Assembly (NCBI RefSeq): GCF_014679505.1
Contig: NZ_CP061474.1
Span: 712,001-776,000 of the forward strand
Direction of reading: 5' to 3'
Length of the DNA: 64,000 bases
Origin: Geobacillus sp. 46C-IIa
GTDB lineage: Bacteria; Bacillota; Bacilli; Bacillales; Anoxybacillaceae
Position 1 is the stretch's first letter. Each line of letters opens with the position of its first letter. The notes below the pieces were generated by a model. That model ran no database searches. It saw only the letters and a program-made list of their open reading frames with translations, and had not been told where the DNA came from. The translations under genes were made by a program, and so were the position numbers. Below, one piece after another: positions 57,676 through 64,000 of the stretch.

Positions 57676-59349
57676 GTGAAAATCCATATTGTTCAAAAGG
57701 GCGACACCCTTTGGAAAATTGCCCAAAAATATGGGGTTGATTTTGAACAATTGAAAAAGATAAATGGGCATTTGAGCGATCCGAATATGATTATGCCCGG
57801 AATGAAAGTTAAAGTGCCGACAGCAGGGGTGCCAATAAAAAAAGAAACAAAAATGCATGGATCGCTGAAAAAACCGAAGGTGGAAGAACATCCGTACGCG
57901 GAGGCGAAACCGTTCGTTTCGTTTAACATTGATACGGAGATCGGTGCAGTCGGCGGCTCCATCCCGGAAAATGAAGCATCGGTGAACGAAGGGCCAGCAG
58001 CTGTCAATGAGATGCCAACGGCCGAAGCGCCGAAAGCGGCAAAAGAAAAAACGGCAGCGCCAACGGCCGAAGCGCCGAAAGCGGCAAAAGAAAAAACGGC
58101 AGCGCCAACGGCCGAAGCGCCGAAAGCGGCAAAAGAAAAAACGGCAGCGCCAACGGCCGAAGCGCCGAAAGCGGCAAAAGAAAAAACGGCAGCGCCAACG
58201 GCCGAAGCGCCGAAAGCGGCAAAAGAAAAAACGGCAGCGCCAACGGTCGAAGCGCCGAAAGCGGAAGTGAAAGAAAAACCGAAGGCGCCGGCGGCTGAAG
58301 CGCCGAAAGCGGTGGCGAAAGAAACGCCGATAGCACCGGCAGCTGAAGCGCCAAAGGTGGGGGAAAAAGAAACAGCAAAAGCGTCAGTAGGCGGGGCATC
58401 GAAGGAGGTGGGGGAAGAGACGCCGAACGTGCCGGTGAATGAAACGCCAAACGTGCCGGTGAATGAAACACCGAATATACCGGTGAACGAGGCGCCAAAA
58501 GCAAAGACAGCGCCGGCAGCGTATGCACCGCCGCTTGCGCATGCGATTCCGCCGGTCGCTCCGGCTCCTCACGTTTCGTTTGCCAAGTCGTTGTCGAATT
58601 TGCCGCCGATTCCGCCGAAACCGAGCAACATTTTGCCTGGTATGATGGAAGAGGAGGCGGATGAAAGCCCCGCTGAATTGAAAGGGGAGCATATAGCGGA
58701 CGAAAGCGAGGAAGCCCCGCCGCCGTTGCCAAACATCCCGCACGTCCCAGTTGCCCCGCCGGTAGCGCCAGCTTTCGGTGTTGACCAAGGATGCGTGCCG
58801 GTGACGCCGATTGTGCCGGGGCCGGGATTTTATACACCGCCGTTGCCAGCCATGCCGCCCTATTCCCCGCCGCCGGGTTCGTTAGCGGTCGGGGAAAGCC
58901 CGGAGAGCAGTTCGGTCCTATTTCCTGGAATTAGCGAAAGCAGCAGCGAGTCTCTAGCATCCCCGCCGCTTCCTGGACTAGGAGAACACGGGGCTGCTGC
59001 TCCGCTGGCACCGCCAGCTGGAGCTGCTTTCGCTCCGTCCGGTTACGCCGCACCAGGGTATGCGCCGCCTGGAATGTACGCGCCGCCAGCCGGGTATCCG
59101 CCTTTTGGGTATATGCCTGTGTATCCACCGATCCAATACTACGGGGGATATGCGCCGCCTGGAGCGTACGCGCCGCCGGCTCCATACGGGTACGCGCCGC
59201 AACAAGCCGCGCCGGCGATCCCGTGGCCCGGTGTCGTTTATCCGACAAGCCCGCCGGGATACGCGCCATCGCCTGCGCCGCCGTCCGCCAGTCCGCGCCT
59301 GTTCGCCGGACCGCCGGACGAGGAGAGCGGGCATGGTGAAGAGCAGTAA
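57676..59349 (+). CDS. safA: Spore coat morphogenetic protein SafA, extended with tandem repeats
   Basis: Inner-coat organiser that partners SpoVID. GTG at 57676 after AGGAGGGGAA; 557 residues against 387 in B. subtilis. N-terminal LysM domain (KIHIVQKGDTLWKIAQKYGV, about 1-50). Residues about 114-190 are five exact copies of a 15-residue unit (PTAEAPKAAKEKTAA) plus degenerate copies. A Pro/Val/Asn repeat (VPVNETPN) follows, and then a Pro/Tyr/Gly-rich C-terminus (YAPPGMYAPPAGYPPFGYMP) like that of SafA, where Tyr-rich coat cross-linking occurs. The next gene overlaps by 17 bases. Confidence 0.92.
   Translation: MKIHIVQKGDTLWKIAQKYGVDFEQLKKINGHLSDPNMIMPGMKVKVPTAGVPIKKETKMHGSLKKPKVEEHPYAEAKPFVSFNIDTEIGAVGGSIPENEASVNEGPAAVNEMPTAEAPKAAKEKTAAPTAEAPKAAKEKTAAPTAEAPKAAKEKTAAPTAEAPKAAKEKTAAPTAEAPKAAKEKTAAPTVEAPKAEVKEKPKAPAAEAPKAVAKETPIAPAAEAPKVGEKETAKASVGGASKEVGEETPNVPVNETPNVPVNETPNIPVNEAPKAKTAPAAYAPPLAHAIPPVAPAPHVSFAKSLSNLPPIPPKPSNILPGMMEEEADESPAELKGEHIADESEEAPPPLPNIPHVPVAPPVAPAFGVDQGCVPVTPIVPGPGFYTPPLPAMPPYSPPPGSLAVGESPESSSVLFPGISESSSESLASPPLPGLGEHGAAAPLAPPAGAAFAPSGYAAPGYAPPGMYAPPAGYPPFGYMPVYPPIQYYGGYAPPGAYAPPAPYGYAPQQAAPAIPWPGVVYPTSPPGYAPSPAPPSASPRLFAGPPDEESGHGEEQ
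58015..58239 (+). repeat. Five exact 45-bp tandem repeats in safA
   Basis: The unit begins CCAACGGCCGAAGCGCCGAA. Five copies appear identical; a sixth diverges from 58240 (Ala to Val codon change). The reading frame is preserved. Confidence 0.92.
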
Positions 59350-60277
59350 CGAAATACAAAGAGACGCCGCCGGCCGTCTCTTTTTTCTTCTTAGCCGCCA
59401 TTACCGGCTTGCTATTTGGCAGGCGGTGGCGTTGAAACCGCATGTCATCGCCATCGTCACTTCGCATGGATCATTCGTCGCGAAAGCATACCGCTCGTTG
59501 GCGGCGGCCGAACGGCAAGCATGGCTTCTTGCCGCTCTGCGCCGCGCCGGTTTTTTCGCCGCGCCGGCCGTTGTCCCGCTCAGTCATGGAGGAGTGATCG
59601 CCGCCGGAGGGCGATATTGGCTGCTGACGGAATATGTGGCCGGCGCGCGCCCGTTCGCATTCGCCAACGAGCACGACATCAAGGACGGGCTTCAAGTGCT
59701 AAATAGCTACCATGCGGCAACGGCGAACATCGTTTGCGGCGAACGGGAAGCCATGCGGCTGCCGTCCATGCCTCTGTATGACAAATGGCGGCGCCGTTAC
59801 GATGAGTTTTGTCGGCATTTGCCGTTCGTTGAAACAGTGATGGAAAAAGAGGATATTTTGTTTGCGCTGCGATGGGCGCATTACTGCCTAGAAACGGGCG
59901 GCGATTACGCCCAAGAGCTGGCGGCGGAGCCTGCCGCCATCATTCATGGAGATGTAGCGCCTCATAACTTTTTGCGCACCGCTGCCGGAAATGTATATAT
60001 GATCGACTATGACACGGCTGGACTCGCCTCGCCCGGGCTTGATTATTGGCAATACGCAAACCGTATTTTGCCGCACATCGGTTGGTCGTATTCGGCGCTT
60101 GCCCGCTTCGCTCCGCTTAGCCATTGGCTGGAAAAACGTTGGTTTTTGCATGCGCTTTTGTTCCCTGCCGATGTATTTCGCGAGTGGCGGCAGGCGGTTG
60201 CGCGCCGCCGTCCGCTCGCATGGGATCGGGAGAAGCGGGAACGGTTTGTCCGCCACCTTTGCGCTATGCTAAAATAA
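59333..60277 (+). CDS. CotS/CotI-type kinase-fold spore protein
   Basis: 314 residues, aminoglycoside phosphotransferase-like fold. ATG at 59333 after GAGGAGAGCGG; overlaps safA by 17 bases, so it is coupled to it. Unlike YsxE it keeps the catalytic pattern IIHGDVAPHNFL (Asp and Asn of HGDxxxxN) and MIDYDTAG, so it could be an active kinase. FVAKAYRSL carries the N-lobe Lys. Probably a coat-associated kinase, by neighbourhood. Confidence 0.8.
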   Translation: MVKSSNEIQRDAAGRLFFLLSRHYRLAIWQAVALKPHVIAIVTSHGSFVAKAYRSLAAAERQAWLLAALRRAGFFAAPAVVPLSHGGVIAAGGRYWLLTEYVAGARPFAFANEHDIKDGLQVLNSYHAATANIVCGEREAMRLPSMPLYDKWRRRYDEFCRHLPFVETVMEKEDILFALRWAHYCLETGGDYAQELAAEPAAIIHGDVAPHNFLRTAAGNVYMIDYDTAGLASPGLDYWQYANRILPHIGWSYSALARFAPLSHWLEKRWFLHALLFPADVFREWRQAVARRRPLAWDREKRERFVRHLCAMLK

Positions 60278-60312
60278 AGGATGGAATCTTTGGAAAAAGG
60301 AGTCGAAGGCGG

Positions 60313-61053
60313 ATGCAAGAAAAAATCGACAAACTTGTGCAATGGTTGCGGGAGCAGGTGGCGTCAGCCGGCCTGAACGGGGCGGTGGTCGGCATTAGCG
60401 GCGGCATCGACTCCGCTGTTGTCACCCATTTGATTAAGCGGGCGTTTCCAGACCGCTCGCTTGGTCTCATCATGCCGTGCAAAAGCCATCCGAAAGATAT
60501 GGAAGATGCGCTTAAAGTGGTGGAAAGCTGCGGCATCCAACATCTTGTCATCGATTTGACCGAGGCGCACAAGGCGCTGTTCGGCGCGGTGGAAGCCGAG
60601 CTGAAAGCCAGTGGGGAATGGAATGAAGAAAAAGCGCGGCTCGGCGATGCGAACACGAGGGCGCGCCTGCGCATGACGACGTTGTACGCTGTCGCCAACA
60701 ACTATGGCTACCTCGTCGTCGGCACGGACAATGCGGCGGAGTGGCACACCGGCTACTTTACGAAATATGGTGATGGCGGGGTCGATTTAGTGCCGCTCAT
60801 TCACTTCACCAAAGGCGAAGTGCGTGAAATGGGCCGTCTGCTCGGCGTTCCCGAAGAAATCATCACAAAAGCGCCGAGCGCCGGATTATGGGAAGGACAG
60901 ACGGATGAAAGCGAGATGGGCACGACATATGAAATGATTGACAAATATTTGAAAGGAGAAGACATCCCGGAGCGAGACCGGAAAATTATTGAACAACTGC
61001 ACGAACGTTCGCATCATAAACGGCGGTTGGCCATTGCGCCGCCCAAGTTTTAG
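60313..61053 (+). CDS. nadE: NH3-dependent NAD+ synthetase
   Basis: Amidates deamido-NAD, the last NAD step. ATG at 60313 after AAGGAGTCGAAGG; 246 residues, without a glutaminase domain, so ammonia is the donor. PP-loop motif ISGGIDSAVV (about 31-40), NTRARLRMTTLYAVAN, GTDNAAEWHTGYFTKYGDGG, and PSAGLWEGQTDESEMG. Lies 3.5 kb from nadBCA but beyond the safA genes. Confidence 0.97.
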   Translation: MQEKIDKLVQWLREQVASAGLNGAVVGISGGIDSAVVTHLIKRAFPDRSLGLIMPCKSHPKDMEDALKVVESCGIQHLVIDLTEAHKALFGAVEAELKASGEWNEEKARLGDANTRARLRMTTLYAVANNYGYLVVGTDNAAEWHTGYFTKYGDGGVDLVPLIHFTKGEVREMGRLLGVPEEIITKAPSAGLWEGQTDESEMGTTYEMIDKYLKGEDIPERDRKIIEQLHERSHHKRRLAIAPPKF

Positions 61054-61085
61054 CAGCCGCCTTGCTGGTGTGAACTGACAGCGAT

Positions 61086-61163
61086 AACCCCCCTGCTTTT
61101 TCCGCAAGCTAAACGTAAGGCTGGCTCCATGCCAGCCGTGGGCGAAGGAAACCAAGGGGGGTT
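61086..61163 (+). promoter_or_regulatory. Hairpin leader that pairs with the ribosome-binding site of the YhcN-type gene
   Basis: AACCCCCC (61086-61093) pairs perfectly with GGGGGGTT (61156-61163). The 3' arm is the AAGGGGGG ribosome-binding site of the next gene. An inner hairpin GGCTGGC/GCCAGCC (61119-61137) sits in the loop. Could also act as a nadE terminator, but only four T follow. Confidence 0.55.
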
Positions 61164-61168
61164 TTCCA

Positions 61169-61903
61169 TTGAGATACGCGGTCAAATGGATCGGTGTATT
61201 GTCAGCAGCCGGCTTGCTCGCTTCATGTGCCAATTACGGGGCCGAGGACGAAGGAGCCCGGCACTACAATAATGCGGCGAGACCGATCGGCTATTACTCG
61301 ACTGAACGGGGCGATGATTTCGGCTACGGCCGTTACGGGACGAACGCGCTCAACTACGATAATAACTATATATGGGCGCGCCGCGGACCGGCGACCGACT
61401 ATTTGACGGATGACGGCCGCCTTGGCGGGCCGGCGGCGACCCGGTTTGATACCGATGTGCCGGCTCTTCCGCGCGGGGTCGATTTTGGCGACGGCGATTA
61501 CAACTATCATGGGCATTTGCATTCGCTGAATGTCGATCCGCATCCGTCGTACTACCGCAGCTATGACGGCGCTCTAGTTGAAGAGCTCTCCCGCCGCGCG
61601 GCAGCGGTGGATGGGGTGGACGATGCCCGCACTGTTGTGTACGGCGACCAAGCGCTTATTGCCATTGCGACCGATGCCCGCCATCCGGAGCGGCTTGAAG
61701 AGCGTGTCGCCAAAGCGGTGGCCCCGTATGCCAACGGCAAACGGGTGCGCGTCACATCCAATCCGGGCATGTACAACCGCGTCCGCACGATTGACAACAC
61801 CATTCGCCGCGGCGCGCCGATCAGCATGGAAGAAATTCGCCGCGATTTGCGCACCATTTTTATTGGCGATACGATTCAAGAACGGCCGGAAAACAATCGC
61901 TAG
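61169..61903 (+). CDS. YhcN/YlaJ family sporulation lipoprotein
   Basis: TTG at 61169 after AAGGGGGG; 244 residues. Lipobox LLASC puts the acylated Cys at about residue 20. A Tyr/Asp/Gly-rich region follows, then the YhcN/YlaJ domain (about 130-215: VEELSRRAAAVDGVDDARTV onward). The family is found in spore formers and in spore membranes; precise role unknown. Confidence 0.85.
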   Translation: MRYAVKWIGVLSAAGLLASCANYGAEDEGARHYNNAARPIGYYSTERGDDFGYGRYGTNALNYDNNYIWARRGPATDYLTDDGRLGGPAATRFDTDVPALPRGVDFGDGDYNYHGHLHSLNVDPHPSYYRSYDGALVEELSRRAAAVDGVDDARTVVYGDQALIAIATDARHPERLEERVAKAVAPYANGKRVRVTSNPGMYNRVRTIDNTIRRGAPISMEEIRRDLRTIFIGDTIQERPENNR

Positions 61904-61913
61904 CCCGGCGAGG

Positions 61914-61940
61914 GGGGTGCCATTAGGCATCCCCTTTCTT
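61914..61940 (+). terminator. Terminator after the YhcN-type gene
   Basis: GGGGTGCC (61914-61921) pairs with GGCATCCCC (61926-61934, one bulged base), then TTTCTTT. Confidence 0.7.
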
Positions 61941-61966
61941 TGTTCTCGGCTTCCAGCTAGGAACAG

Positions 61967-61995
61967 CTGACATGTTCCACGTTTTTTGCTATAGT
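61967..61995 (+). promoter_or_regulatory. Putative sigma-A promoter of yebC, overlapped by an inverted repeat
   Basis: CTGACA (61967-61972), 17 bases, TATAGT (61990-61995), with an extended TGC before it. GGAACA/TGTTCC (61960-61978) flanks the -35. Confidence 0.6.
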
Positions 61996-62035
61996 AATAT
62001 CGGAACATTCCGTTGTGATGAGAGGAGAAATTTCG

Positions 62036-62779
62036 ATGGCTGGACATTCGAAGTGGAAAAATATCCAACGGCGGAAAAACGCTCAAGATGCCAAGCGCGG
62101 CAAGCTGTTTATGAAACTGGCGAAAGAAATTTATGTCGCCGCGAAAACCGGCGGAGGGGACCCGGCGGCCAACGCGAGCCTGCGCCTTGTCATTGAGAAG
62201 GCAAAGGCGGCCAATATGCCGGGCGAAAACATTGAACGGGCGATTAAAAAAGCAACAGGAAACCAAGAGCATACGAATTATGAGGAAATCCGTTATGAAG
62301 GATATGGGCCGGGCGGCGTCGCTGTGATGGTTGTCTGCCTGACCGATAATAAAAACCGCACCGCCGCCAACGTGCGGGCGGCATTTTCGAAAAACGGCGG
62401 CAACCTGGGGGAAACGGGCTGCGTCTCTTACTTGTTTGAGCGCAAAGGCTTGCTCGTCATCGATCGTGAACAGCACAACGTTGACGAAGAGGAGCTGTTG
62501 CTTTTGGCGATTGAGGCGGGAGCGGAGGAAATGGAAACGACGGATGAGTCGTTCGAAATTTATACGGCGCCCGAGTCATTTGAGACGGTAAAAGAACAGC
62601 TCGAACAGCAAGGATTCACGTTTGCGAGCGCGGAAATCACGATGATTCCGCAAACATATACAACGTTATCAGGCGATGAATTGAAAAAAATGTTGAAGTT
62701 AATCGATACGCTTGAAGATGATGATGACGTCCAAGAGGTGTACCATAACTTGGATGAATCGGTGCTTGAGGAACAATAA
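62036..62779 (+). CDS. yebC: YebC/PmpR family protein
   Basis: 247 residues; ATG at 62036 after GAGGAGAAA. Begins [18 protein letters not shown], the family hallmark, and contains [13 protein letters not shown]. YebC proteins act as DNA-binding regulators in some bacteria and help translation of proline-rich stretches in others. The safA gene here encodes long Pro-rich tracts, but no link is shown. Terminator follows. Confidence 0.96.
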   Translation: MAGHSKWKNIQRRKNAQDAKRGKLFMKLAKEIYVAAKTGGGDPAANASLRLVIEKAKAANMPGENIERAIKKATGNQEHTNYEEIRYEGYGPGGVAVMVVCLTDNKNRTAANVRAAFSKNGGNLGETGCVSYLFERKGLLVIDREQHNVDEEELLLLAIEAGAEEMETTDESFEIYTAPESFETVKEQLEQQGFTFASAEITMIPQTYTTLSGDELKKMLKLIDTLEDDDDVQEVYHNLDESVLEEQ

Positions 62780-62783
62780 CATC

Positions 62784-62811
62784 CGTCAGCGGCACGCTGG
62801 CGATTTTTTTT
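62784..62811 (+). terminator. Terminator after yebC
   Basis: CGTCAGC (62784-62790) pairs with GCTGGCG (62796-62802, one G-T), then A and eight T. Confidence 0.85.
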
Positions 62812-62819
62812 GCCTTGAC

Positions 62820-62850
62820 TACATACAGCAGAAGGCCGGGGAACATAATA
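62820..62850 (+). promoter_or_regulatory. Possible sigma-G/F promoter of the DUF3231 gene
   Basis: TACATA (62820-62825), 18 bases, CATAATA (62844-62850), which fits the CATNNTA -10 of forespore sigma factors. The -35 is only a partial match. Confidence 0.35.
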
Positions 62851-62878
62851 ACAAAGAAACAAGGGGGTGCAAAACTAC

Positions 62879-63889
62879 ATGGAAGGAAATGTTGCTTCAC
62901 TAACGAGTGCAGAGATTTCAAGCCTTTGGAGCACGTATATAAATGACAGCATCGTCGCCTGTTTGCTGACGCACTTTGCAGAAACGGTGACCGATGACGA
63001 TATTCGCCCGCTCATTACTGAGACGTTGAACGTCGCCAACGGGCATTTGCGCGCCATCGAGCAGCTGTTCGCTGCCGAAGGGATCGCCAAGCCGGTCGGC
63101 TACCCGGTGGAGAAGCATGTGTATCCTGGTGCGCCGAAGTTGTTTAGCGATATCTTCTACTTAGAATATATGTATCATATGTCCAAGTTCGGCCTCACCT
63201 CGCATAGCGGGGCGATCGCCTTGGCATCGCGCCAAGATGTTGCTCAGTTGTTCCACCAGTTTTTGAACGAGGCGGTGATGTTAAACGACCGCGCCCGCCA
63301 GCTCCTGCTGGAAAAAGGGGTGTACGTTCGCCCGCCGTATATGGTGTACCCGAAAGAAGCGGCATTTATTGAGAAACAAAGCTTTTTAACCGGCTGGTTC
63401 GGCCCGCGCCGCCCGCTGCTCGCTGTCGAAGTGGCCCATTTGTTTACAACGGCGCGCAACAACGAGATTGGCAAGGCGACATTGACCGGATTTGCCCAAG
63501 TGGCGGCCGATCCGGAAATCCGCAACTTTTTCTTGCGTGGAGTGCGCGTCTGTTCCGATATTATGAACACCGTTCATGACGTGTTGCGGGAAAGCAACGT
63601 GCCGACTGTCATGTCCCCGGATGTTACCGTCACCGACTCGACAAAGCCGCCGTTTTCCGACCAATTAATGATGGCCGTTATTAACGCGCTATCCGCGATT
63701 GGCACGGCGGAATACGGAGCGGCGATGGCGGTGAGCCTCCGCCGCGACATTATCGCTTTATACGCCAGCTTGATCGCCAAAGCCGGCGCTTTTACCGAGG
63801 ACGGGGCCAACATGATGATCGACCGCCGTTGGCTCGAATATCCGCCGCACTTTTTGGACCGGCGGGAGCTTGTCTTGCAAAAAAGCTGA
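62879..63889 (+). CDS. DUF3231 family protein
   Basis: 336 residues from ATG 62879; AAGGGGG is 11 bases upstream, and GTG at 62867 is too close to it. Two similar halves are visible: NVASLTSAEISSLWSTYIND near the start and VAHLFTTARNNEIGKATLTG in the second half, each followed by helical segments, so it looks like an internal duplication of a ferritin-like four-helix unit (DUF3231). Function unknown; the family is common in spore formers. Confidence 0.8.
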   Translation: MEGNVASLTSAEISSLWSTYINDSIVACLLTHFAETVTDDDIRPLITETLNVANGHLRAIEQLFAAEGIAKPVGYPVEKHVYPGAPKLFSDIFYLEYMYHMSKFGLTSHSGAIALASRQDVAQLFHQFLNEAVMLNDRARQLLLEKGVYVRPPYMVYPKEAAFIEKQSFLTGWFGPRRPLLAVEVAHLFTTARNNEIGKATLTGFAQVAADPEIRNFFLRGVRVCSDIMNTVHDVLRESNVPTVMSPDVTVTDSTKPPFSDQLMMAVINALSAIGTAEYGAAMAVSLRRDIIALYASLIAKAGAFTEDGANMMIDRRWLEYPPHFLDRRELVLQKS

Positions 63890-63968
63890 CGGAACAGGAA
63901 TAAAATGGCGCCTGTCGGCGAAACTAATGGTGTAAGAAAACCATCATTTCGGAAGAGAGGAACGGACC

Positions 63969-64000
63969 ATGCGAATTCTTTCCATCCTATTGTTGGCTGC
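63969..64000 (+). CDS. Start of a secreted or membrane protein, possibly BofC (3' truncated)
   Basis: ATG at 63969 with AGAGAGGAACGG upstream. The visible codons give MRILSILLLA, the start of a signal peptide. In B. subtilis bofC lies a little beyond yebC, so BofC is a guess from synteny. Confidence 0.4.
   Translation, partial: MRILSILLLA

Noticed and set aside
58015..58239. CRISPR-like repeat array
   Set aside because: The 45-bp units are contiguous with no spacers and lie in frame inside safA.
58004..58837. 277-codon minus-strand frame opposite safA
   Set aside because: Made of Leu/Pro repeats that mirror the safA tandem repeats; no ribosome-binding site.
61574..62476. 300-codon minus-strand frame across the YhcN-type gene and yebC
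   Set aside because: Overlaps two well-supported genes, a terminator and a promoter on the other strand.

Overview
The window is chromosomal DNA of a spore-forming, moderately GC-rich member of the Bacillaceae, most likely a Geobacillus. The evidence is conserved Bacillus subtilis gene order (clpX-lonB-lonA-ysxC-hemAXCDBL-spoVID-ysxE-valS-folC, then spoIIB-maf-radC-mreBCD-minCD-spoIVFAB-rplU-prp-rpmA-spo0B-obg-pheBA, then niaR-nifS/nadBCA-safA and yebC), many sporulation genes, GC-rich codon use and an 880-residue ValRS. No tRNA, rRNA, CRISPR array or intact transposon was seen.

Layout. 1-6.0 kb holds protein quality control (3' part of clpX, lonB, lonA) and the ribosome-assembly GTPase ysxC. 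6.1-6.6 kb is a divergent small membrane protein. 6.7-12.9 kb is the hemAXCDBL operon for early haem synthesis from glutamyl-tRNA. 13.0-15.2 kb carries the spore coat genes spoVID and ysxE. 15.5-18.6 kb is valS behind a T-box leader whose specifier reads GUC (Val). folC follows at 18.7 kb.

20.1-38.3 kb is the accessory-looking part, inserted where B. subtilis has comC between folC and spoIIB. It encodes a complete Gram-positive type IV pilus system. One secreted von Willebrand A/Big_2 protein lies convergent to three minor-pilin genes (PilV-, PilW- and PilX-like). A long operon follows: an acidic membrane protein, a PRC-barrel protein, a VanW-like protein, PilB (with a c-di-GMP-type MshEN domain), PilT, PilC, the main pilin, PilD, PilM, PilN, PilO and a further prepilin carrying a 13-G tract. 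A 243-bp element of nested hairpins bounded by a perfect 13-bp inverted repeat sits just before the main pilin gene. This region is the best candidate for undescribed biology: a VWA tip adhesin with minor pilins, a possible phase-variable prepilin, and a structured element before the pilin.

38.4-51.8 kb returns to conserved synteny: spoIIB, maf, radC, the cell-shape and division genes mreBCD-minCD, the sigma-K checkpoint pair spoIVFA/FB (with a good sigma-E promoter), the L21-Prp-L27 ribosomal operon with its leader, then spo0B, obg, pheB and pheA. 51.8-52.2 kb is a gene-poor gap that may hold a degraded element. 52.2-57.5 kb is the NAD de novo locus: niaR-nifS divergent from nadBCA, with a candidate NiaR operator between them. 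57.7-61.1 kb is safA (with five exact 45-bp repeats), a kinase-like coat protein gene and nadE. 61.2-64.0 kb holds a YhcN-type lipoprotein whose ribosome-binding site lies in a perfect 8-bp hairpin stem, yebC, a DUF3231 protein and the first codons of a gene that may be bofC.
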